Source: Gottfriedia acidiceleris (GTDB taxonomy: Bacteria > Bacillota > Bacilli > Bacillales > Bacillaceae_G). From it: 64,000 nt of DNA. The DNA is taken from contig NZ_CP096034.1 of NCBI RefSeq assembly GCF_023115465.1, positions 3,410,001-3,474,000 of the forward strand. Reading direction: 5' to 3'. Within the stretch, counting starts at the first letter, position 1. Each line of letters begins with the position of its first letter. This document shows, piece after piece, positions 34,423 to 41,573 of this stretch. The notes beneath the pieces were generated by a model. It made no database searches. It had not been told where the DNA came from and worked only from the letters and a program-made list of their open reading frames with translations. A program made the position numbers and the translations under genes.

Positions 34423-36102
34423 CTATTTAAACATTCCTAAGTGTTCAGCGATTGGTCCGAGTGCAAGTACTGGGAAAAACGTTAATGCACAGACGATTAC
34501 AATAATCGCAATTAAAATAACTGTAAATAATGGTGTATCCGTTCGGAATGTTCCAGACGTTACTGCAACAATTTTTTTAGTAGAAAATGAGCCTGCAATT
34601 GCTAACATAGCAATAATTGAAATATATCGACCAAATAACATAACTAATCCAATTACGATATTATAAAAATCGGTGTTCGCTGTTAAACCACCGAATGCAG
34701 ATCCATTATTAGCAGCTCCAGAAGTAATGGCGTACAGCACTTCAGATAAACCATGGAACCCTGGATTTAATATAGAAGAAACTGGTCCTTTTAATGCTAA
34801 TGCTAAAGCAGTTGGAACTAAGATAATTAAAGGGTGAGTTAAAATCGCAATAGATGCTAGTTTAATTTCTTTTGCTTCAATTTTCTTTCCTAAAAATTCT
34901 GGTGTTCTACCTACCATTAGCCCACATATAAAGACAGATAAGATGACATATAATAATCCGTTTAATAAACCAACGCCCTTTCCACCAAAAACATTATTTA
35001 ACATCATTTCAGCAAGTGGTACCATTCCACCAATAGGCGTTAATGAGTCGTGCATGTTGTTTACTGAACCAGTTGTTGCAGCAGTAGTAACCGCTGTAAA
35101 TAGAGCAGATTCTGATATTCCAAATCGAACCTCTTTTCCTTCCATATTTCCATGTATACCAAGTGCTTGTAATGCAGGAGTTCCGTTATACTCTGCAACA
35201 AAAACTGCTGTAAGAAGACCTAAAAATAATATGCCCATTGCAGCAAATACTGTCCAACCTTGTCTTTTATTTTTAACCATTACACCAAATGCATAAACTA
35301 ATGATGTTGGTAAAAGCATCATACAAACGATGTGAACTAAATTTGATAAAGGTGTAGGATTTTCAAATGGATGAGCCGCATTTGTACCAAAAAATCCTCC
35401 ACCGTTTGTACCAATATGTTTAATTGATTCGAGTGCAGCTACTGGTCCCCTAGTAATGATTTGTTTAACTCCTTCAATTGTTGTCGCATCTACGGCACCT
35501 TTTAATGTTTGTGGTACACCTTGGAATACTAAAAATAAAGCAACGATAAATGATAATGGTAAAAATACTCGAGTGATTGAGCGAACTAAATCAACATAAT
35601 AGTTTCCTAGATGATCCTGACGGCCTACTAACCCTCTAATAAATGCTATAGCTACTGCAAAACCTGTAGCAGCAGAAGTAAACATTGGGTACGTAATAGC
35701 CATCATTTGTGAAAAATATGAAAGTGAATTTTCACCACTATAAGATTGCCAGTTTGTATTTGTAATAAAAGAAGTTGCCGTATTGAATGCCAAGGCAGAT
35801 GGCATATTACCTATATGATCAGGATTTAAAGGCAAATATTTTTGAAATCTAAAAATTGCATATAACATTATTAGCATGACAAAATTACTTAACAACATCG
35901 CTAATACATATTTTTTCCAACCCATTTTCTCTTCTTCTCGTACACCAATTAACCGATATACTAATCTTTCAAAAGGTCCAAAAAAGCGATCTAATCCTGT
36001 TTTCTCACTGTCATATACTTTAACAAGGTAGCTACCTACTGGCTTTATTAATAAAACAATAATTAGCAATGTAACAACTACCTGTAAAATTCCCATGGAC
36101 AT
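34423..36102 (-). CDS. kdpA: potassium-transporting ATPase subunit KdpA
   Basis: The potassium-selective channel-like subunit, 559 aa with about 10 helices. P-loop segments of the KtrB/TrkH superfamily are TNWQSYSGE (about 118), [19 protein letters not shown] (about 230), [10 protein letters not shown] (about 342) and [17 protein letters not shown] (about 465). It follows kdpF by 32 bases and is followed by kdpB 32 bases later. Expression is expected to depend on the c-di-AMP riboswitch about 600 bases upstream. Confidence 0.96.
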   Translation of the reverse strand: MSMGILQVVVTLLIIVLLIKPVGSYLVKVYDSEKTGLDRFFGPFERLVYRLIGVREEEKMGWKKYVLAMLLSNFVMLIMLYAIFRFQKYLPLNPDHIGNMPSALAFNTATSFITNTNWQSYSGENSLSYFSQMMAITYPMFTSAATGFAVAIAFIRGLVGRQDHLGNYYVDLVRSITRVFLPLSFIVALFLVFQGVPQTLKGAVDATTIEGVKQIITRGPVAALESIKHIGTNGGGFFGTNAAHPFENPTPLSNLVHIVCMMLLPTSLVYAFGVMVKNKRQGWTVFAAMGILFLGLLTAVFVAEYNGTPALQALGIHGNMEGKEVRFGISESALFTAVTTAATTGSVNNMHDSLTPIGGMVPLAEMMLNNVFGGKGVGLLNGLLYVILSVFICGLMVGRTPEFLGKKIEAKEIKLASIAILTHPLIILVPTALALALKGPVSSILNPGFHGLSEVLYAITSGAANNGSAFGGLTANTDFYNIVIGLVMLFGRYISIIAMLAIAGSFSTKKIVAVTSGTFRTDTPLFTVILIAIIVIVCALTFFPVLALGPIAEHLGMFK

Positions 36103-36134
36103 TTAATAATTCCTCCCACATGTTAAACTAATTT

Positions 36135-36212
36135 CTAAAATTTCTCTGGTTTAATTAAGACAAAAACTAAATAAAGAATAAGTACAATTCCAATAATCGC
36201 TGGAATAATCAT
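36135..36212 (-). CDS. kdpF: KdpF small membrane subunit (25 aa)
   Basis: A 25-codon gene whose product MIIPAIIGIVLILYLVFVLI ends in KPEKF, the single-helix KdpF signature with its KPE(K/R)F end. KdpF is a lipid-like stabiliser of KdpA-KdpB. It starts behind AAGGGGGAAATAAC and lies just before kdpA. Confidence 0.88.
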   Translation of the reverse strand: MIIPAIIGIVLILYLVFVLIKPEKF

Positions 36213-36226
36213 TTGTTATTTCCCCC

Positions 36227-36313
36227 TTACGCTTTTTCACAAAAAATTGTAAACCCCCAAAAAATTGCAAAAACGATTACTAGTAAACCCACCATTGTTA
36301 AATCATTTATCAT
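36227..36313 (-). CDS. small membrane peptide preceding kdpF (28 aa)
   Basis: A 28-codon frame, MINDLTMVGLLVIVFAIFWG and FTIFCEKA, with a good AAAGGAG site and one hydrophobic helix. It is the first gene of the kdp operon, 14 bases before kdpF. It differs from kdpF itself. It may be an extra Kdp-associated peptide or a translated leader peptide. Confidence 0.6.
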   Translation of the reverse strand: MINDLTMVGLLVIVFAIFWGFTIFCEKA

Positions 36314-36375
36314 TGCAATTCTCCTTTCTTTGAACTCTAAATTTTTTTATGTTTTCTAAGCCGTTTCTGAACAAT

Positions 36376-36512
36376 AAAAAAGACCAATGGATACTAATCT
36401 CCCAATCAATTAACTAATATTTAGTTTGAAAAACATAATTTCTAAATGAAATATGTCTACACCAAACTTGTTTTAGTTAATTGAAATACGGAAGAAAAGC
36501 ATTCATTGGTCT
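36376..36512 (-). other. long nested stem structure ending in a T-run, kdp leader
   Basis: Minus strand, outer to inner: AGACCAATG/CATTGGTCT, TCAATTAACTAA/TTAGTTAATTGA, AGTTTG/CAAACT, and ACATATTTC/GAAATTATGT with one bulge. The 3' outer strand is followed by TTTTTT. It forms a roughly 137-base extended hairpin with terminator character, 60 bases before the first small kdp gene and downstream of the riboswitch terminator. It matches no riboswitch class I know. Confidence 0.6.
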
Positions 36513-36657
36513 ACCTAACACCCAGCTAGCACTACGCTCTCTTTGTGTTCTGTCTCCCTAATCTTTTCTATACCTATCCATAATTTTCCATCTCATTACA
36601 AAATAAAAAGACCTACACAATTATTTGCTCAGGTAAAATTACTGCAGAAAATGCAAT

Positions 36658-36684
36658 AAAAAAACCCGCTCAAATTAGGCGGTC
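36658..36684 (-). terminator. riboswitch-controlled terminator in the kdp leader
   Basis: Minus strand ACCGC-CTAATTTGA-GCGGGT followed by seven T (36658-36664). It lies directly downstream of the aptamer at 36703-36823. Confidence 0.75.
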
Positions 36685-36702
36685 TACTGACCTCCCTCGC
36701 TT

Positions 36703-36823
36703 TAGCCTACGAAGTTAGCTGTCGGGTAGGATGGCGAAAGAGTATCTCATCCCTTCTACATTCATGTAAAATTAACCCCAAAAAATTGGTTCCTCCGCTT
36801 ACGAATGATTCGTAATTAAGCCG
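36703..36823 (-). promoter_or_regulatory. c-di-AMP riboswitch (ydaO/yuaA class) upstream of kdp
   Basis: Minus strand blocks: GGCTTAA, GCGGAGGAACC, GGGGTTAATT, CATCCTACCCGACAGCTAAC and TTCGTAGGC. The order and closing helix match the ydaO class. Some conserved positions differ from the other two copies (GGAGG for GGGGG, GTTAAT for GTGAAT, AACTTC for AACCTC), so ligand affinity may differ. Confidence 0.88.
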
Positions 36824-36843
36824 ATATTTATTTTGTTGACTCG

Positions 36844-36872
36844 ATTATACGGCGTTGTTTTTTACATGTAAA
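36844..36872 (-). promoter_or_regulatory. SigA-type promoter for the kdp operon
   Basis: Minus strand -35 TTTACA (36867-36872), 17-base spacer, -10 TATAAT (36844-36849). Transcription would start about 15 bases before the aptamer. Confidence 0.75.
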
Positions 36873-36914
36873 GAGTTTTTTTTCAACAAAAAAATTTTAG
36901 TAAATTTTTACCCC

Positions 36915-36942
36915 TTTACAATTTTATTTATCTCTGTATGAT
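36915..36942 (+). promoter_or_regulatory. SigA-type promoter for the MpsC-like/CBS operon
   Basis: -35 TTTACA (36915-36920), 16-base spacer, -10 TATGAT (36937-36942), about 25 bases before the plus-strand riboswitch. Confidence 0.65.
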
Positions 36943-36973
36943 AAACATATCAACAAAATAAATTTGCTGTAAT

Positions 36974-37085
36974 CGCTAAATCGTGAATTCGAGCGGGGGA
37001 ACCATTCGTGCATTGCACATGGGGTGAATCCAATTATGGTAGGGCTACTTTTCAAGCCCGAATCCGTCAGCTAACCTCGCCAGCG
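36974..37085 (+). promoter_or_regulatory. c-di-AMP riboswitch (ydaO/yuaA class) upstream of the MpsC-like/CBS operon
   Basis: Plus strand blocks: CGCTAAATCG, GCGGGGGAACC, GGGGTGAATCC, TAGGGC, CCCGAATCCGTCAGCTAACC and TCGCCAGCG. All conserved positions are intact, and CGCT/AGCG closes the structure. It points away from the kdp riboswitch, about 150 bases distant. Confidence 0.93.
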
Positions 37086-37144
37086 TTTGAAGAGAGCAAA
37101 ACTAAATCGCGTTATTAATATTTCAATATACTTTTTATTGGTAT

Positions 37145-37187
37145 AAATAGCTACGAGAAAATTGCTCTTCTTGTAGCTATTTTTTTG
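37145..37187 (+). terminator. riboswitch-controlled terminator with a competing antiterminator
   Basis: AAATAGCTAC pairs with GTAGCTATTT followed by TTTTTG. The loop contains TTGCTCTTC, which can instead pair with GAAGAGAGCAA (37089-37099) right after the aptamer, so the two forms appear mutually exclusive. Confidence 0.8.
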
Positions 37188-37216
37188 TTTTAAATAACAG
37201 TATGGGAGAGATATTA

Positions 37217-37594
37217 ATGATGACATCGAAAAAAAAGCTAGAAATCGAATTAAGTGAGGCATTTATTAAATTCCAAAGAGAGCTGATTGGAAGAGGTCCT
37301 CAAGAAGCCAAAACTTATATAGTTGAAGATATGATTATCCTCCGATTTAAAGGCGTATTGACAACAGAAGAGAAACATTTAGTTTCACATACTACAGGAA
37401 AAAGTCTTGTAAAAAAAATGCGCCAAGTACTTAGAGAAATGTATAGTAAAGAATATGAAGAAATTATTGAAAAACATACTGGTTGTAAGGTTTTATCTAG
37501 TCATAGTGATACTAGTACAAATACTGGTGAACGAATTGAAGTTTTTGTAATGGATCAAAATATTAATAAGTTACTAGAAGCAAAGAACAACTAA
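37217..37594 (+). CDS. DUF2294/MpsC-like protein
   Basis: A 125-aa soluble protein of the DUF2294 (MpsC) family. It contains GRGPQEAKTYIVEDMIILRFKG (split; about 25-46), LTTEEKHLVS and VKKMRQVLREMYSKEYEEIIE. MpsC was named as the third component of the MpsABC membrane-potential/bicarbonate system of Staphylococcus; here no MpsA or MpsB is nearby. I start at ATG 37217, 6 bases after GGGAGAG; an ATG at 37202 overlaps that site. It is the first gene after a c-di-AMP riboswitch and is followed 28 bases later by a CBS-domain gene. A role in potassium or sodium homeostasis is inferred from this control. Confidence 0.75.
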   Translation: MMTSKKKLEIELSEAFIKFQRELIGRGPQEAKTYIVEDMIILRFKGVLTTEEKHLVSHTTGKSLVKKMRQVLREMYSKEYEEIIEKHTGCKVLSSHSDTSTNTGERIEVFVMDQNINKLLEAKNN

Positions 37595-37622
37595 ATATTA
37601 AAATTATAAAGGAGTATGAAAA

Positions 37623-38048
37623 ATGAATATCGCGTTTTTCTTTACCCCAAAAAATGAACTTGTTTTTATGAATATCAATTCTACAATGCGTCAAGCACTT
37701 GAGAAAATGGAACACCATCGTTATTCGGCTATACCTTTAGTCGATGATAATGGCAAATATGTTGGTACACTTACTGAAGGTGATTTATTATGGAAATTAA
37801 AAAATACTCCAAGCTTATCTTTTACTAATACAGAAGAAATCAGCTTAAATGAACTATCTCTGCACAACATATATGAGCCTGTTTCTATAAATGCACAAAT
37901 TGAAGATTTATTTACAAGAGCAATTTATCAAAATTTCATTCCTGTTATTGATGATCATGAAGTTTTTATCGGGATGGTTAAGAGGAAAGAAATTATTGAG
38001 TATTGTAGAAGGCAATTATTAGGTGATAAAAATAGAGCAACTACATAG
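37623..38048 (+). CDS. two-CBS-domain protein
   Basis: A 141-aa stand-alone CBS pair. The first domain contains TMRQALEKMEHHRYSAIPLV and GKYVGTLTEGDLLW; the second contains PVSINAQIEDLFTRAIYQNF, IPVIDD and FIGMVKRKEIIEY. CBS pairs bind adenosine ligands, and some stand-alone Firmicute ones (DarB/CbpB) are c-di-AMP receptors. Sequence similarity to DarB is low, so ligand identity is inference. AAAGGAG precedes the ATG. It shares an operon, and therefore a c-di-AMP riboswitch, with the MpsC-like gene. Confidence 0.85.
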   Translation: MNIAFFFTPKNELVFMNINSTMRQALEKMEHHRYSAIPLVDDNGKYVGTLTEGDLLWKLKNTPSLSFTNTEEISLNELSLHNIYEPVSINAQIEDLFTRAIYQNFIPVIDDHEVFIGMVKRKEIIEYCRRQLLGDKNRATT

Positions 38049-38068
38049 AATTTGTAGTTGCTCTTTTA
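38034..38068 (+). terminator. terminator after the CBS gene
   Basis: AGAGCAACTACA pairs with TGTAGTTGCTCT around a 7-base loop, followed by TTTTAATTTTT. The hairpin overlaps the last codons. Confidence 0.85.
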
Positions 38069-38240
38069 ATTTTTATTGCGCTCTTCCTTTATGGATTGTC
38101 CCTAGAAATAACTAACTTTATTCCTAATCTAGTAATTTGTCTAATCGTAATAGGATAATATGGGGCATTCAGTAATATTAATTAATAAAGATGTAAAATT
38201 TAGACTCCAATAAATGAATTTTGAAAGTTGGTGAAAAATA

Positions 38241-39614
38241 GTGAATGATAAAACTGTAAAAGCAACTCATTCTACTTCCCTATCTAAGGAAGAGCTTCTT
38301 GAATTAGATCGAAAATATGTATGGCATCATATGTCGCCCCACAATCCAAATCCAATGGTTCTTGTATCAGGTAAAAATAGTACAGTGACTGACATTGATG
38401 GTAAAAATTATTTAGACGGTATGTCAGGATTATGGTGTGTGAATGTAGGTTACGGTCGTGATGAAATAGCCAACGCCGCTGCTGAACAAATTCAAGCAAT
38501 TCCTTATGTCCCAATGTCACAGGGCAATGTACCTTCCATCTTATTAGCTGAAAAGTTAAATGAATGGCTTGGTGGAGATTATCGTATTTTTTATTCTAAC
38601 TCTGGATCTGATGCAAACGAAGTAGCTTTTAAGATTGCTAGGCAATACCATCAACAAAATGGTGAACCTTTACGATATAAATTTATATCAAGATACCGTG
38701 CATATCATGGTAATTCGATGGGTGCGTTAAGTGCTACTGGTCAAGCTAACCGTAAAGTTAAATATGAACCTCTTTCTTCAGGTTTTCAGCATGTAGCTCC
38801 ACCTTATTGCTATCGATGCCCTTTCGGTAAAACGTATGGAGATTGCGGTATCCAATGTGCACAAGCAATTGAAGATGTAATTAATTTCGAAGGCGCTGAA
38901 ACGATTGCAGGGATTATAATGGAACCAGTTATTACAGGTGGAGGAGTTATTGTCCCGCCTGCTGAATACTTAACAAAAGTTCGAAACATTTGTGATAAGT
39001 TGGGTATCTTGTTAATAGTTGATGAAGTTATATGTGGCTTTGGTCGTTCTGGAAAGCACTTCGGTCACCAAAACTTTGCAATAAAACCTGATATTGTCAC
39101 AATGGCAAAAGGTATGACTAGTGCTTATTCACCTCTTTCAGCAACCGCTGTACGAAGTGATCTATATGAAGTATTTAAACAACCTGGTTCAGACAATCAT
39201 TTCCGTCATGTGAACACATTTGGAGGAAACCCAGCGTCATGCGCAGTTGCACTTAAAAACTTAGAAATTATTGAAAGAGAAAATTTAATAGAGCGTGCTG
39301 CCTATTTAGGTGAAGAGCTCCATAAAAAATTAGATAGTTTACTAACTTATAAAAATGTTGGAGACATCCGAAGTTTTGGTTTTATAGCAGGAATTGAGCT
39401 TGTTGAAGATAAAAAAAGTAAAAAACCTGCTAGCCCAGAGTTGGTGTTAAAAATAATAACTGAATGTAAGGCACAAGGATTAATAATCGGTCGAAATGGA
39501 GATACGGTTCCAGGCTTTAATAATATCCTTACACTTTCTCCTCCATTTACAACAACTGATGCAGAGCTTGATTTTATCGTAAATACTTTAAACAAAGCAT
39601 TCTCAAAACTATAA
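38241..39614 (+). CDS. class III omega-aminotransferase (beta-alanine--pyruvate type)
   Basis: A PLP-dependent class III aminotransferase of 457 aa. It has the cysteine-rich YCYRCPFGKTYGDCGIQC segment (about 193-210), VDEVICGFGRSGKHFG (about 260) with the PLP-ring aspartate, the Schiff-base lysine in MAKGMTSAYSPLS (about 290), and HVNTFGGNPASCAVAL (about 323). In this context it should convert beta-alanine (or 3-aminoisobutyrate) to malonate semialdehyde (or methylmalonate semialdehyde). It starts at GTG 38241 behind AAGTTGGTGAA. It forms an operon with the semialdehyde dehydrogenase gene, convergent with the pre/hyd operon. Confidence 0.85.
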   Translation: MNDKTVKATHSTSLSKEELLELDRKYVWHHMSPHNPNPMVLVSGKNSTVTDIDGKNYLDGMSGLWCVNVGYGRDEIANAAAEQIQAIPYVPMSQGNVPSILLAEKLNEWLGGDYRIFYSNSGSDANEVAFKIARQYHQQNGEPLRYKFISRYRAYHGNSMGALSATGQANRKVKYEPLSSGFQHVAPPYCYRCPFGKTYGDCGIQCAQAIEDVINFEGAETIAGIIMEPVITGGGVIVPPAEYLTKVRNICDKLGILLIVDEVICGFGRSGKHFGHQNFAIKPDIVTMAKGMTSAYSPLSATAVRSDLYEVFKQPGSDNHFRHVNTFGGNPASCAVALKNLEIIERENLIERAAYLGEELHKKLDSLLTYKNVGDIRSFGFIAGIELVEDKKSKKPASPELVLKIITECKAQGLIIGRNGDTVPGFNNILTLSPPFTTTDAELDFIVNTLNKAFSKL

Positions 39615-39632
39615 TCGTACGGGGTGATATTC

Positions 39633-41099
39633 TTGTCTACACAAACTAATATAAAGGTTTTAAAAAATTTTATAAATGGTGAATGGATTGAAGCTTCACC
39701 AAAAGCCAAGACAATTCCAGTTCCAAATCCCGCTACTGAGGAAATATTAGCATTTGTACCTCTCTCAACTAAATCAGATTTAGATACAGCTGTAAAAGCA
39801 GCTAAAAAAGCTTTTATTACATGGAGTAAAACCCCTGTTCCTAAAAGAGCAAGAATACTATTTTCATATCAACAATTGCTAATTAAACATTGGGATGAAC
39901 TTGCTAATTTAATAACGATTGAGAATGGTAAAAGTTATAATGAGGCATATGGAGAAGTTCAACGTGGAATTGAATGCGTAGAATTTGCTGCCGGTGCGCC
40001 AACACTAATGATGGGAAAACAATTACCTGATATTGCGACAAATATTGAATCGGCGATGTATCGATACCCTGTTGGAGTTGTTGGAGGAATAACGCCTTTT
40101 AATTTCCCAATGATGGTACCTTGTTGGATGTTCCCATTAGCAATTGCATGTGGAAACACGTTTATCTTAAAGCCTTCAGAACGTACTCCACTTCTTGCAA
40201 ATCGTTTAGCAGAACTCTTCACGGAAGCAGGTCTTCCAAAGGGTGTATTCAATATTGTTCATGGAGCACATGAAATTGTAAACGAGTTACTTCAAAACAA
40301 AGATGTTCCTGCCATTTCATTTGTAGGCTCACAGCCTGTGGCGGAATATGTTTATAAAACTGCATCTGCTAATGGTAAGCGCGTTCAAGCCTTAGCTGGT
40401 GCTAAAAACCATAGTATCGTTTTACAGGATGCAAACTTAGATGAATCGGTAAAGCAAATCATTACTGCAGCTTACGGTTCAGCTGGAGAACGATGTATGG
40501 CATGCTCAGTAGTCGTAGCAGTAGGCGATATTGCCGATCCTTTAATCGAAAAATTAATAATAGAAGCGGGTAGCATTACGATTGGGAATGGATTAGATGA
40601 TGATGTATTCCTAGGTCCTGTCATCCGCAGGGAACATCGCGAACGAACGGAAAAATATATTGAATGTGGAATTCAAGAAGGTGCAACCTTATTGCGTGAT
40701 GGACGAAATGACTTAGTTAGAAAAGAAAAAGGTTACTTTATTGGACCAACAATCTTTGATAATGTGAACCCATCAATGAAAATTTGGAAGGAAGAAATTT
40801 TTGCACCTGTGCTTTCGATCGTTAGAGTAGAATCATTAGAAGAAGCAATCGAGCTAACAAACAAATCAGACTTCGGAAATGGCGCGTGCATTTTTACTGA
40901 CAGTGCAGCAAGTATTCGATATTTCAGGGAAAACATTGAAGTAGGAATGCTCGGCGTAAATATCGGTGTACCAGCTCCAATGGCATTCTTTCCATTCTCT
41001 GGATGGAAAAACTCTTTTTATGGTGACCTACATGCAAATGGTGCAGATGGGGTCGAGTTCTATACAAGGAAAAAAATGATTACGAGTAGATTTGAGTAA
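39633..41099 (+). CDS. mmsA: (methyl)malonate-semialdehyde dehydrogenase, CoA-acylating
   Basis: An aldehyde dehydrogenase-fold enzyme of 488 aa. It has the NAD site region [21 protein letters not shown] (split over about 150-172), [12 protein letters not shown] (about 230), and the catalytic cysteine in [13 protein letters not shown] (about 285). It converts malonate or methylmalonate semialdehyde to acetyl- or propionyl-CoA. I start at TTG 39633, with GGGGTGAT five bases upstream; a GTG at 39624 lies inside that site. It is downstream of the omega-aminotransferase gene and completes pyrimidine (and possibly valine) catabolism. Confidence 0.88.
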   Translation: MSTQTNIKVLKNFINGEWIEASPKAKTIPVPNPATEEILAFVPLSTKSDLDTAVKAAKKAFITWSKTPVPKRARILFSYQQLLIKHWDELANLITIENGKSYNEAYGEVQRGIECVEFAAGAPTLMMGKQLPDIATNIESAMYRYPVGVVGGITPFNFPMMVPCWMFPLAIACGNTFILKPSERTPLLANRLAELFTEAGLPKGVFNIVHGAHEIVNELLQNKDVPAISFVGSQPVAEYVYKTASANGKRVQALAGAKNHSIVLQDANLDESVKQIITAAYGSAGERCMACSVVVAVGDIADPLIEKLIIEAGSITIGNGLDDDVFLGPVIRREHRERTEKYIECGIQEGATLLRDGRNDLVRKEKGYFIGPTIFDNVNPSMKIWKEEIFAPVLSIVRVESLEEAIELTNKSDFGNGACIFTDSAASIRYFRENIEVGMLGVNIGVPAPMAFFPFSGWKNSFYGDLHANGADGVEFYTRKKMITSRFE

Positions 41100-41107
41100 A
41101 TAAAATT

Positions 41108-41154
41108 GGGCTTTTCCATTAGTTTAGGTATCTGACTAAAGGGAAAGCCTTTTT
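41108..41154 (+). terminator. terminator after mmsA
   Basis: GGCTTTTCC pairs with GGGAAAGCC, with an inner TTAG/CTAA pair, followed by TTTTTAAAT. It ends the aminotransferase-mmsA transcript. Confidence 0.8.
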
Positions 41155-41163
41155 AAATAGAAA

Positions 41164-41205
41164 AAATCGCATAATCCGTTCGTAGTTACGGATGCGATGC
41201 GATTT
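41164..41205. repeat. hairpin between convergent operons
   Basis: AAATCGCAT pairs with ATGCGATTT, with an inner CCGT/ACGG helix. No T-run follows. It borders the degenerate 20-bp repeats at 41227. Confidence 0.5.
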
Positions 41206-41226
41206 AAAATTAATGATAGGATTTGA

Positions 41227-41346
41227 TTTAATTGCGATTTCACCTTTTTTATTTGTGATCGGTCAATTTAATTGTAATTCGCTGATTTTATTTGCGCTTC
41301 ACTATTTTAATTACGGTTCGACCAATTTAAATGCGATTCACTGACT
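41227..41346. repeat. six degenerate direct repeats of about 20 bp
   Basis: Units start at about 41227, 41248, 41267, 41287, 41306 and 41326. The consensus resembles TTTAATTGCGATTCACTGA, with most variation in the second half. Spacing is 19-21 bases, near two helical turns. The TTTAATTGC core recurs (as GCAATTAAA) at 58143 and 58163, again 20 bases apart. Confidence 0.6.
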
Positions 41347-41350
41347 TTCA

Positions 41351-41569
41351 CTAATGGATCCCAAATTGCTTAATAATCAATGCACCAAAATATTTCCGAG
41401 TATCAGCATTCATTATATGAAGAGTAATTAACTTCTCATCTTCTTCTTTATTTTCAAAGTCAACATAATCACCGTCTAGCGTTTCTCTAACATTTTTAAT
41501 CTTATAACCTTTCTTTATAAGGGAATCGATCTGATTTCTTTCGATTAAAAATTCCTTATAAGTTGACAT
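41351..41569 (-). CDS. hypothetical small protein in the pyrimidine catabolic operon (72 aa)
   Basis: Acidic 72-aa protein with no membrane segment. It contains SLIKKGYKIKNVRETLDGDYVDF and an ITLHIMNADTRKYFG stretch toward the end (each described in part). AAAGGAG precedes the ATG, and the gene starts 4 bases after the dihydropyrimidinase stop, so it is co-transcribed. I do not recognise the family. A structural or regulatory accessory of the pathway is possible. Confidence 0.65.
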   Translation of the reverse strand: MSTYKEFLIERNQIDSLIKKGYKIKNVRETLDGDYVDFENKEEDEKLITLHIMNADTRKYFGALIIKQFGIH

Positions 41570-41573
41570 TGCT

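Noticed and set aside
36440-36600. Part of the kdp leader considered as a T-box or second riboswitch
   Set aside because: An AGAGAGC-like stretch is present, but the T-box GGNACC element is missing and amino acid control of kdp would make little sense.
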